Positions 15,840-23,730 of a stretch of 54,728 nucleotides of DNA are shown piece by piece. Every line of letters begins with the position of its first letter. The stretch's first letter is position 1. Made by a program: the position numbers and the translations under genes. The notes beneath the pieces were generated by a model. It saw only the letters and a list, made by a program, of their open reading frames with translations, made no database searches and was not told where the DNA came from. Source of the DNA: Flavobacteriales bacterium (GTDB lineage: Bacteria > Bacteroidota > Bacteroidia > Flavobacteriales > Flavobacteriaceae). The stretch spans positions 1-54,728 of the forward strand of contig JAHEDS010000008.1 of NCBI GenBank assembly GCA_024641135.1, read 5' to 3'.

Positions 15840-16895
15840 TTAAGCGACGCTACCTTGACAACTACTGCCGGCGCCTGCCGTACATCCATAACAGTGTTGA
15901 GAAATGACGATGTCCCTATTTAAAAGGGCCTCTTCATTGTAATCTGAAATATGTTTTATCTTACTGTTAATAGGTAGTTCAAGCATTTGATTAAAATCAC
16001 AATCATATAAAAAACCATCCCAACTTACAGAGAGGGTGTTGGTGCACATTACATTTTTAACAGCAGTTGGATTATAGGCTTCAACTAATGAATACATATA
16101 ATCTTCATAATTATCGGACGCTAATAAATAATCTAAAAACCTGCTAATTGGGAGATTTGTAATGGCAAATAAATTATGGAATTGAATATTAAAATCTTCA
16201 ATCAATGCTTTTTTAAAATCCTTTTCTAAAGCATATTGATTTCCTGGTAAAAATGCACCTGAAGGATTGTAAACTAAATCTAACCGAAGGTTGCTATTAG
16301 GCATTCCGTAACCAATGGCATTTAGGTCTTTAAGTGCTTCAATAGATTGATCAAAGACACCTGTGCCGCGTTGTTTATCAGTTTTACCGCGGGTCCAGTG
16401 TGGCATTGAAGATACAACATGTACATTATGCGATTTAAAAAATTCAGGTAAATCAGCGAATTTTTTATTCGATTTTAAAATGGTTAAGTTCGATCTAACA
16501 ATAAAATCCTTTATCCCGACTTTGCTCGCTTCATCAACAAACCACCTAAAGTTTGGATTCATTTCTGGCGCACCTCCAGTTAAATCTAGGGTATGTGCCC
16601 CTGTTTTTTTTATAACCTCCAAACATTGCAACATGGTCTCTTTTGTCATAATCTCTTTTCTGTCTGGACCAGCATCTACATGGCAATGATCGCAAACTTG
16701 ATTACACATATAGCCTACATTAATCTGAAGGATTTCTATTTTTTTTGTTTTTAATGGAAACTGGTTCGTTTCAGCTATTTTATCGGCAAATTTGGGTAAG
16801 TCACCACTTCTAAAAATGCCGTTAGATAAAATTTCGAGTTGTCTTTTACTATTTGCTAATTCGCTTTCGCGTTTATGTAATGATTTTGTTACCAA
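15840..16895 (-). CDS. arsS: Arsenosugar biosynthesis radical SAM protein ArsS
   Basis: A 351-residue radical SAM enzyme. The 4Fe-4S-binding CNQVCDHCH places Cys at 64, 68 and 71 (CxxxCxxC). LDLTGGAPEMNPNF is the GGE-like SAM-binding motif, and the C-terminus carries further Cys (CDFNQM, CYGCTAGAGSSCQG) typical of this family. In studied homologs the enzyme attaches a 5'-deoxyadenosyl group from SAM to dimethylarsenite, giving the arsenonucleoside precursor. No ATG precedes the conserved part; the in-frame stop upstream leaves TTG at 16895 as the likely start. It is followed after two bases by the rhodanese gene. Confidence 0.9.
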   Translation of the reverse strand: MVTKSLHKRESELANSKRQLEILSNGIFRSGDLPKFADKIAETNQFPLKTKKIEILQINVGYMCNQVCDHCHVDAGPDRKEIMTKETMLQCLEVIKKTGAHTLDLTGGAPEMNPNFRWFVDEASKVGIKDFIVRSNLTILKSNKKFADLPEFFKSHNVHVVSSMPHWTRGKTDKQRGTGVFDQSIEALKDLNAIGYGMPNSNLRLDLVYNPSGAFLPGNQYALEKDFKKALIEDFNIQFHNLFAITNLPISRFLDYLLASDNYEDYMYSLVEAYNPTAVKNVMCTNTLSVSWDGFLYDCDFNQMLELPINSKIKHISDYNEEALLNRDIVISQHCYGCTAGAGSSCQGSVA

Positions 16896-16946
16896 TTTAA
16901 ATATTGAATTGTGAATTAATTAATCAGACGATTAAAAGAATAAAAC

Positions 16947-17282
16947 TTACATATCCAGCTTATTAACTTTATTCATCATTTGGACCCCATGAACTAACGA
17001 CGCACCGCCTCGAATAGCAGCAGCAACGTGCAGTGCTTCCATCATTTCTTCTTTTGTAATACCTCGTTGTAATCCGTCACCGGTATAGGCATCAATGCAA
17101 TAAGGGCATTGTATGGTATGTGCTACTGCCAGTGCAATTAACGATTTTTCTCTTTCCGATAATGCACCTTCTTCGAAAACTTTGGCATAGTAATCAAAGA
17201 ATTTTTTGCCTAATTCTTGATTCCAATCAGAAATTTTACCAAATTTTTTTAAGTCTGCCGGGTCGTAATATGTTTTTTGCAT
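16947..17282 (-). CDS. AhpD/carboxymuconolactone decarboxylase-like protein of the arsenosugar cluster
   Basis: A 111-residue protein with the CMD-superfamily pattern: ALAVAHTIQCPYCIDAYTGD with a redox-active CxxC (CPYC) and a downstream His in LVHGVQMM. Proteins of this kind next to ArsS are annotated as peroxidase-like partners. It could reduce As(V) intermediates or peroxides using the CxxC thiols, or protect the radical enzyme; this is inference. It is the first gene of the minus-strand run, 51 bp before ArsS, so a promoter probably lies in 17283-17369. Confidence 0.85.
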   Translation of the reverse strand: MQKTYYDPADLKKFGKISDWNQELGKKFFDYYAKVFEEGALSEREKSLIALAVAHTIQCPYCIDAYTGDGLQRGITKEEMMEALHVAAAIRGGASLVHGVQMMNKVNKLDM

Positions 17283-17369
17283 TAGGTTAATTTTTTTAAA
17301 GATATAAATCTAATCCAATAATTTGGATAGTTTAAATTGACTTAACAAAACTTTAATTATAAAAAAAAC

Positions 17370-17810
17370 TTACTCTTTGAGTTTATTTATTTCATTTTCA
17401 ATAAAATCCAAATTTGAAAGGTCTAGGTTTACGTGATTTAGAGCCCCTTCCATAGTACAAAAAACTTCGTAAGCCAAATTCTTAAAATTGTCGTTGAGTT
17501 TGAACAACATGGCATTTGAAACTTGAATGGGATTTGACGTAAGAAGCGCCAAATTTTTATTGTTAGTTTGTAGCTTTTCTTGAACCCAGTCCCCATATAA
17601 TTGAAGTTCTTTTAAAGACATTTTTACATTGGTTAACCTCAAATCAATTATATAGTTAAAGCTTGAATCATAATTTGGATCAGCAATTATGCTAAGTTTT
17701 AAATTTTTTATTTCTTCAAAAGAAAGATCATATTGATGAAATTGAATAATTACTTTTAGCTCATTTAAAATTAAATATTTGTAAATTCCGTTCATATTTG
17801 AATCATTCAT
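17370..17810 (-). CDS. Hypothetical STAS-like protein
   Basis: A 146-residue soluble protein without signal peptide. The order FNYIIDLRLTNVKMSLKEL, then NLALLTSNPIQVSNAMLF, then a C-terminal acidic helix, resembles STAS/SpoIIAA-like folds seen in small flavobacterial proteins, but no diagnostic phosphoserine motif is visible, so the assignment is weak. A second Met lies five codons after the first. It is divergent from the endonuclease-family gene with only 31 bp between start codons, so the two promoters must overlap or lie within coding sequence. Whether it belongs with the arsenosugar genes 87 bp downstream is open. Confidence 0.55.
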   Translation of the reverse strand: MNDSNMNGIYKYLILNELKVIIQFHQYDLSFEEIKNLKLSIIADPNYDSSFNYIIDLRLTNVKMSLKELQLYGDWVQEKLQTNNKNLALLTSNPIQVSNAMLFKLNDNFKNLAYEVFCTMEGALNHVNLDLSNLDFIENEINKLKE

Positions 17811-17841
17811 TTAAAAAGATTTGCAAAATTAAAAATAACAA

Positions 17842-18672
17842 ATGAAATTAAAATTAATAGTTGTCCTATTTTTCTTTTTTACGGGACTTTATGCGCAAGA
17901 AAGCATGCTGTTTTTAACGTATAATATTAAGTTAGATTATCCAAAAGAGGGAGAAAACAGTTGGGTAAACAGGAGGCCTTTTTTAATTAATCAATTGAAA
18001 TTTTATGGGGCTGATGTTTTTGGTGTTCAGGAAGCCATGCCAAATCAAATGAATGAGATGGATAGCTTGCTAACAGACTATAACTATATTGGTGTTGGCA
18101 GGGATGATGGGATTAATCAAGGCGAATATTCAGCGTTATTTTATAAAAGCAAATACTTTAAGGTTTTGAAATCATCAACATTCTGGTTGTCTGAAACGCC
18201 TGATATTGTTTCAATGGGTTGGGATGCCGTTTGTAATCGAATTTGTACTTATGGCTTATTTGAAGACAAAATTACTGAAAGGCGATTTTATGTTTTTAAT
18301 ACCCATTTTGATCATATTGGAACAGCGGCAAGGAAGCATAGTGCTGAATTAATTATTGCAAAAATTAAAGAAATTAATAAAGAAATGTACCCTGTAATTT
18401 TGATGGGAGATTTTAATATGGAGGAGAACCATGAAAGTATCCAATTTATTTCAAAATATTTAAAAGACTCAAAATATGTTTCAAATTTGGAACCTTTTGG
18501 GCCATCAGGAACTTTTAACGACTTTAACTTTAAAGAGCCAGTAACAAAAAGAATTGATTTTATTTTTTTAAGTCCTGGTATAGAAGTTCAAAAACATGCT
18601 GTATTAAGCGATTCTAAAGATTGCAGGTATCCTTCAGATCATCTTCCAGTCTTGGTAAAAATCAGTTTGTAA
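17842..18672 (+). CDS. Exported endonuclease/exonuclease/phosphatase-family protein
   Basis: A 276-residue protein with a signal peptide (VVLFFFFTGLYAQE). The mature part is an EEP (DNase I-like) domain: MLFLTYNIKLD with the metal-site Asn, VFGVQEAMPNQ with the conserved Glu, NTHFDHIGTAARKHSA with catalytic His, LMGDFNMEENH, and the closing SDHLPVLVK His. All expected catalytic residues are present. Substrates in this family include nucleic acids, phosphoinositides and sphingomyelin; the exported form in Bacteroidota has no fixed substrate. It stands alone just ahead of the uronate operon, whose operator lies 173 bp downstream. Confidence 0.85.
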   Translation: MKLKLIVVLFFFFTGLYAQESMLFLTYNIKLDYPKEGENSWVNRRPFLINQLKFYGADVFGVQEAMPNQMNEMDSLLTDYNYIGVGRDDGINQGEYSALFYKSKYFKVLKSSTFWLSETPDIVSMGWDAVCNRICTYGLFEDKITERRFYVFNTHFDHIGTAARKHSAELIIAKIKEINKEMYPVILMGDFNMEENHESIQFISKYLKDSKYVSNLEPFGPSGTFNDFNFKEPVTKRIDFIFLSPGIEVQKHAVLSDSKDCRYPSDHLPVLVKISL

Positions 18673-18837
18673 AACCAAAAAGTTTGATCTTTTGACTGTT
18701 AAAAACTGAAGCCACTTATCTTTTTTATAATTATAAATAGATGTTCTCATTATTTCGTTTGAATAATTTAATTGGTTTATTATACTATTATGAATGAGGA
18801 TTTTTATAGTTTTTTTAGGATTATAAATTTAAAATAG

Positions 18838-18845
18838 TATATTTG
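18838..18845 (+). promoter_or_regulatory. -7 promoter box of the kduI operon
   Basis: TATATTTG fits the Bacteroidota -7 consensus TAnnTTTG exactly. The LacI-type operator begins at the next base, so transcription should start inside the operator. No clear -33 TTG was seen. Confidence 0.65.
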
Positions 18846-18859
18846 TGTAATCGATTACA
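18846..18859. promoter_or_regulatory. LacI-type operator in front of kduI
   Basis: TGTAATCGATTACA, a perfect 14-bp palindrome with the central CG typical of LacI-family operators. It lies 15 bp before the kduI start codon and directly after a -7 box, so a bound repressor would cover the transcription start. It is one of seven copies in the window and would control all eight uronate genes. Confidence 0.85.
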
Positions 18860-18874
18860 TATATTATTTTAACT

Positions 18875-19711
18875 ATGACGAATTACAACTTCAGATACGC
18901 AACAAACCCAAGAGATATAAAAGGGTATGATACAAGTGAATTAAGAAATGAGTTTTTGATTCAAGAACTTTTTATTAAAAACAGTATACAGTTAACTTAT
19001 TCAATGTATGACAGGCTTATTGTTGGTGGTATTATGCCAGTTGATAAAAGCTTGAGACTGGAGACCATTCCGTATTTGAAATCTGAAAATTTTCTTGATA
19101 GAAGAGAGTTGGGAATTATTAATGTAGGAGACACAGGTGAAGTGATAGTTGATGGTGTTAAATATGTTTTAAATAAAAAAGAAGCGCTTTATGTTGGGCA
19201 AGGTAGTAAAGAGGTAATCTTTTCTACTTTAAAAGGAGGTCAAGCTTTATTTTATATCAATTCGGCGCCAGCACATAAAATGTTTCCAACAAAAAAAGTG
19301 AGCCAAAAAGATGCAGAGATTATTCAATTGGGAGAAGAAAAGTTTGCTAACAAAAGAATTTTAAATAAGCTTATTGTAAATAGCATTGTAGAAACCTGTC
19401 AGTTGCAAATGGGTTTGACTGAATTATTACCAGGTAATGTTTGGAATACAATGCCTGCTCATACCCATAATAGAAGAATGGAGGCTTATTTTTATTTCGA
19501 CTTAGAGGCAGGGCAAACTATCTGTCATTTTATGGGTGAGCCGCAAAATACGAGACACATATTTATGCAAAATAATCAAGCCGTACTATCTCCAGAATGG
19601 TCAATACATTCAGGCGCAGGAACAGCAAATTATTCTTTTATTTGGGGAATGGCTGGAGAAAATTTAGATTATAGCGATATGGATATTTGTGCACCAAATG
19701 AATTGAAATAA
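18875..19711 (+). CDS. kduI: 5-dehydro-4-deoxy-D-glucuronate isomerase (KduI)
   Basis: A 278-residue cupin-like enzyme, the same length as the Escherichia coli protein. The zinc ligands known from KduI fall at identical positions: His196, His198 and Glu203 in PAHTHNRRME, and His245 in PEWSIHSG. It isomerises 5-keto-4-deoxyuronate, formed when unsaturated galacturonate from pectate lyases opens, to 2,5-diketo-3-deoxygluconate. It is the first gene of the uronate operon, preceded by a -7 box and LacI operator and followed after five bases by kduD. Confidence 0.97.
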   Translation: MTNYNFRYATNPRDIKGYDTSELRNEFLIQELFIKNSIQLTYSMYDRLIVGGIMPVDKSLRLETIPYLKSENFLDRRELGIINVGDTGEVIVDGVKYVLNKKEALYVGQGSKEVIFSTLKGGQALFYINSAPAHKMFPTKKVSQKDAEIIQLGEEKFANKRILNKLIVNSIVETCQLQMGLTELLPGNVWNTMPAHTHNRRMEAYFYFDLEAGQTICHFMGEPQNTRHIFMQNNQAVLSPEWSIHSGAGTANYSFIWGMAGENLDYSDMDICAPNELK

Positions 19712-19716
19712 TTGAG

Positions 19717-20502
19717 ATGAATTTATTTAGTTTAAAAGGGAAACGAGCGCTAATAACTGGTGGAACTCATGGTCTTGGAATGGCAATGGCAGAAGGTTTG
19801 GGTGCTGCCGGTGCTGAACTTATTATTACCGGAACAACACCTTCCAAAATGGAAACTGCTTTGAATCATTATAAAAGTAAAGGATTCAAAGCTTATGGGT
19901 ACTTGTTTGATGTAACAAATGAAATAGACGCTAAAGATAATTTAATTAAGATTTCTGAAGAAATTGGCGAGATTCATATTTTGGTAAATAATGCTGGAAT
20001 TATTAAAAGAGAGCTTGCTATAACAATGCCTGTTGAGGATTTTAGAAGAGTTATAGATGTTGATTTGGTGGGGCCTTTTATTATGTCTCAATTAGTGGCT
20101 AAGCAAATGATTGATCGTCAAGAGGGGAAAATAATCAATATTTGCTCAATGATGAGTGAATTGGGAAGAAATAGTGTTAGTGCTTATGCGGCTGCAAAAG
20201 GAGGATTGAAAATGCTTACACAAAATTTAGCTACAGAATGGGCAAAATATAATATTCAAGTAAATGGTATTGGCCCCGGTTATTTTGCCACAAGCCAAAC
20301 AGAACCTATTCGTGTGGATGGACATCCTTTTAATGAGTTTATAATAAATAGAACACCGGCAGCAAGATGGGGTAATCCTGAAGATTTAGCGGGAGCTGCT
20401 GTTTTTTTAGCTTCTAAAGCTAGCGATTTTGTAAATGGACAAGTTATCTATGTGGACGGAGGAATATTGGCCACTATAGGAAAACCGTCAAATGAAAATT
20501 AA
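19717..20502 (+). CDS. kduD: 2-deoxy-D-gluconate 3-dehydrogenase / 2,5-diketo-3-deoxygluconate reductase (KduD)
   Basis: A 261-residue short-chain dehydrogenase with GGTHGLGMAMAEG for cofactor binding, NNAGI and the catalytic Ser144, Tyr157 and Lys161 (SAYAAAKGG). The C-terminal WGNPEDLAGAAVFLAS and VNGQVIYVDGG are typical of KduD. It reduces 2,5-diketo-3-deoxygluconate with NAD(P)H to 2-keto-3-deoxygluconate (KDG), where the lyase branch joins the galacturonate branch. Gene order kduI-kduD supports the name over a generic gluconate dehydrogenase. Confidence 0.95.
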   Translation: MNLFSLKGKRALITGGTHGLGMAMAEGLGAAGAELIITGTTPSKMETALNHYKSKGFKAYGYLFDVTNEIDAKDNLIKISEEIGEIHILVNNAGIIKRELAITMPVEDFRRVIDVDLVGPFIMSQLVAKQMIDRQEGKIINICSMMSELGRNSVSAYAAAKGGLKMLTQNLATEWAKYNIQVNGIGPGYFATSQTEPIRVDGHPFNEFIINRTPAARWGNPEDLAGAAVFLASKASDFVNGQVIYVDGGILATIGKPSNEN

Positions 20503-20516
20503 ATTTCAAAAATATA

Positions 20517-21917
20517 ATGAGTGCTAAATTTATTCACGACAATTTTTTATTAGAAAACAAATTTGCTGAAGAACTGTATCATAACTATGCAAAAAATCAG
20601 CCTATTATAGATTACCATAATCATTTATCCCCTCAATTAATTGCTGAAAATAAAATATTTGAGAATATCACAAAAGTGTGGATAAATGGTGACCATTATA
20701 AATGGCGGGCCATGCGAACACTTGGTATAAGTGAGGATTTTATAACAGGTAACGCTTCAGATAAGGATAAGTTTAAAAATTGGGCTAAAACGGTTCCATA
20801 TACCATGAGAAATCCATTGTATCATTGGACACATTTAGAACTGGCTAGATATTTTGATATTTATGAATTACTGAATGAAAAATCGGCCGACAGGATTTAT
20901 CAGGAAACTTTCGACAAATTAAATTCTTCAGATTATAGTTGCCAAAATTTATTGAAGAAGGTAAATGCTGAAGTGGTTTGTACAACTGAAGACCCAATAG
21001 ACTCATTAGAGTATCATAAAAAATTATCGAAAAGTGATTTTTCAATAAAAGTAAGTACGGCGTTTAGACCTGATAAGGCTATTTTAATTTTAAATGACGG
21101 GTATAATGATTATATAAATAAATTGGGGGAAGTTTCTAATTTATCTATTAATTCGTTTGATGATTTGTGTTCTGCCTTAAAAAACAGAATTTCATATTTC
21201 AATAATAACGGTTGTAAACTTTGTGATCATGGTTTAGATCAAATTTATTTCGAGGATTTTACAGAATCTGAAATAGCTTCAATATTTCTGAAGAAAAGAG
21301 AAAATAAAAAAATAAGTAATGAAGAAGCTTTAAAATTTCAAAGTGCCATTCTGTTGTTTTTAAGTGAAACGTATCATGAATTTGGTTGGGTTCAACAATT
21401 CCATTTAGGAGCTCTTAGAAATAACAATGCTCGTATGCATAATATTTTAGGCCCTGATACTGGATGGGATTCCATTGGAGATTTACCACAAGCTCAAAAG
21501 TTATCTTCATTTTTAAATGCTTTGGACAGTAAGAATAAATTAACCAAAACAATCATTTATAATTTAAATCCAGCAGACAATGAATTAATTGCCACAATGA
21601 TTGGAAATTTTAATGATGGTAGTGTAAAAGGAAAAGTTCAATTTGGTTCTGGATGGTGGTTTTTAGATCAAAAAGATGGAATGACTAAACAACTAAATGC
21701 TCTTTCAAATATGGGCTTAATTAGTTGTTTTATTGGTATGTTAACAGATTCGCGTAGTTTCTTGTCTTTTCCTCGTCATGAATATTTTAGACGTGTACTT
21801 TGTAATCTTTTAGGTGATGAAATTAAAAGAGGAGAGCTTCCAAATGATATGGAATGGATTGGAAAACTGGTATCTGATATTAGTTATTTTAATGCAAAAG
21901 AATATTTTAAATTTTAA
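20517..21917 (+). CDS. uxaC: Uronate isomerase (UxaC)
   Basis: A 466-residue amidohydrolase-fold isomerase, close to the usual 470. The metal-binding HxH is in IIDYHNHLSP (His34, His36); other signatures are TTEDPIDSLEYH, FHLGALRNNNARM, and the C-terminal LTDSRSFLSFPRHEYFRR. It converts D-galacturonate to D-tagaturonate (and glucuronate to fructuronate) in the cytoplasm. It lies between kduD and kdgK, 14 and 18 bp apart, so galacturonate released by GH28 enters the pathway from the same transcript as the lyase branch. Confidence 0.96.
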   Translation: MSAKFIHDNFLLENKFAEELYHNYAKNQPIIDYHNHLSPQLIAENKIFENITKVWINGDHYKWRAMRTLGISEDFITGNASDKDKFKNWAKTVPYTMRNPLYHWTHLELARYFDIYELLNEKSADRIYQETFDKLNSSDYSCQNLLKKVNAEVVCTTEDPIDSLEYHKKLSKSDFSIKVSTAFRPDKAILILNDGYNDYINKLGEVSNLSINSFDDLCSALKNRISYFNNNGCKLCDHGLDQIYFEDFTESEIASIFLKKRENKKISNEEALKFQSAILLFLSETYHEFGWVQQFHLGALRNNNARMHNILGPDTGWDSIGDLPQAQKLSSFLNALDSKNKLTKTIIYNLNPADNELIATMIGNFNDGSVKGKVQFGSGWWFLDQKDGMTKQLNALSNMGLISCFIGMLTDSRSFLSFPRHEYFRRVLCNLLGDEIKRGELPNDMEWIGKLVSDISYFNAKEYFKF

Positions 21918-21935
21918 AAAATAAGAGTTAGAATT

Positions 21936-22976
21936 ATGAGTAGAGTTGTAACATTTGGTGAAATTATGTTGCGTTTAGCGCCACAAGGGTTTTTGAGGTT
22001 TTCACAAGCAGATAATTTTGATGTTGTTTATGGCGGAGGAGAATCTAATGTAGCCGTATCCTTAGCAAATTATGGGATTTCAGTAGATTTTGTAACGCGT
22101 TTACCAAAGAATGATATTGGACAATGTGCCATGATGGAAATGCGTAAACGAGGTGTAGGAGTTGATAAAATAGTTTGGGGAGGTGAGCGTTTAGGAATTT
22201 ATTTTTTAGAAACAGGCGCTGTATCCAGAGGAAGTAAGGTTGTTTATGATAGAGCTCATTCTTCAATGGCAACTATTCAGTCAGGAATGATAAACTGGGA
22301 AGAAGTCTTTAAAGGAGTTGAATGGTTTCATTGGACTGGAATAACCCCAGCCATTTCGCAAAGTTCAGCAGATGTATGTTTAGAGGCGGTAAAAGCAGCA
22401 AGCAAATTAGGTGTTACTATTTCTACCGATTTAAATTATAGAGCAAAATTATGGCAATATGGTGGTGATAGAGAGGCTATTATGACCGAGTTAACCTCTT
22501 ATTGTGATGTCATTTTAGGTAATGAAGAAGATGCAGAAATGCACTTTGGAATAAAACCTGAAGGATTGGCGGTTCAAACTCATGGGCATGATGTAAAAGC
22601 AGAAGCATTCTTATCTGTTTGTCAGCAAATGATGGAAAAATTCCCAAGAGCTAAAAAAGTCATAACCACTTTACGAGGATCAATTTCGGCCTCACACAAT
22701 ACTTGGGCAGGCGTTATGTATGATGGTAAAAAAATGTTAGAAACGCGCCAATATCAAATCACAGATATCGTAGACAGAGTTGGAGGTGGAGACTCTTTTA
22801 TGGGAGGTTTGATTTATGGTTTATTAACTTATCCAGATGATGATCAAAATGCTTTAGACTTTGCAGTAGCAGCCTCTTGTTTAAAACACACTATTAAAGG
22901 CGATGCTAATTTAGTTACGGTAGATGAAGTTTCAAAACTTATGGGTGGAGATGCTTCAGGAAGAGTTGCAAGATAA
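21936..22976 (+). CDS. kdgK: 2-keto-3-deoxygluconate kinase (KdgK)
   Basis: A 346-residue PfkB-family sugar kinase. The N-terminal FGEIMLRLAPQG and VYGGGESNVAVSLA bind the sugar, TTLRGS the nucleotide, and DRVGGGDSFMGG carries the catalytic Asp286 and anion hole. It phosphorylates KDG to 2-keto-3-deoxy-6-phosphogluconate using ATP. The operon position directly before the KDPG aldolase makes KDG the substrate with little doubt. The gap to the aldolase is 22 bp. Confidence 0.94.
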   Translation: MSRVVTFGEIMLRLAPQGFLRFSQADNFDVVYGGGESNVAVSLANYGISVDFVTRLPKNDIGQCAMMEMRKRGVGVDKIVWGGERLGIYFLETGAVSRGSKVVYDRAHSSMATIQSGMINWEEVFKGVEWFHWTGITPAISQSSADVCLEAVKAASKLGVTISTDLNYRAKLWQYGGDREAIMTELTSYCDVILGNEEDAEMHFGIKPEGLAVQTHGHDVKAEAFLSVCQQMMEKFPRAKKVITTLRGSISASHNTWAGVMYDGKKMLETRQYQITDIVDRVGGGDSFMGGLIYGLLTYPDDDQNALDFAVAASCLKHTIKGDANLVTVDEVSKLMGGDASGRVAR

Positions 22977-22998
22977 TAATAGAAAAATCTAAAAAGAA

Positions 22999-23667
22999 AT
23001 GGCACAATTTACAAGACTTGAGGTGGCACAAGCCATGAAAGACACCGGTATGATTCCGTTGTTTTTTAGTCAGGATTTAGAATTAAGTAAGCATATTTTA
23101 AAAGCCTGTTATGATGGAGGAGCACGATTAATGGAGTTTACAGCACGGGGCGATTTTGCGCATGAAGTGTTTGGTGAATTAACTAAATATGCTATTAAAG
23201 AGTTGCCAGGAATGATTATGGGTGTTGGCTCGGTTACAGACGCAGCGGCAGCCTCACTCTATATGGCATTAGGAGCCAACTTTATAGTAACCCCAGTTTT
23301 GAGAGAGGATATTGCGATTGTTTGTAATAGACGTAAAGTGTTATGGTCACCAGGATGTGGCACCTTAACAGAAATAGCACGGGCTGAAGAATTAGGATGC
23401 GAGATTGTTAAGCTGTTTCCAGGCGATATTTATGGGCCACAATTTGTAAAAGGGATTAAAGGACCACAACCTTGGACTAGTGTGATGCCAACAGGAGGAG
23501 TTTCTCCTAATAGGGATAATCTTAAGGGTTGGTTTGATGCTGGCGTAACCTGTGTTGGTATGGGCTCGCAATTAATTTCAAAAGACATAATTAAAAATAA
23601 GGATTATTCTAAACTGGAGCAGGAAGTAAAAAACGCGTTAGCTATAATTAAAGAAGTAAGAGGATAA
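22999..23667 (+). CDS. kdgA: KDPG aldolase (KdgA/Eda)
   Basis: A 222-residue class I aldolase of the Eda family. The Schiff-base Lys138 is in CEIVKLFPGD; MEFTARGDFA holds the conserved Glu, and VMPTGGVSPNRDNL and the glycine-rich GVTCVGMGSQL bind the phosphate. It splits 2-keto-3-deoxy-6-phosphogluconate to pyruvate and glyceraldehyde 3-phosphate, completing pectin uronate catabolism. The gap of 63 bp to the transporter gene is the longest in the operon but shows no hairpin, so read-through is expected. Confidence 0.94.
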   Translation: MAQFTRLEVAQAMKDTGMIPLFFSQDLELSKHILKACYDGGARLMEFTARGDFAHEVFGELTKYAIKELPGMIMGVGSVTDAAAASLYMALGANFIVTPVLREDIAIVCNRRKVLWSPGCGTLTEIARAEELGCEIVKLFPGDIYGPQFVKGIKGPQPWTSVMPTGGVSPNRDNLKGWFDAGVTCVGMGSQLISKDIIKNKDYSKLEQEVKNALAIIKEVRG

Positions 23668-23730
23668 ATTATAATCAAAACCTAAACATTGAAATAAAAT
23701 CTCATTGTTATAAAATCAAATTAAATACTT

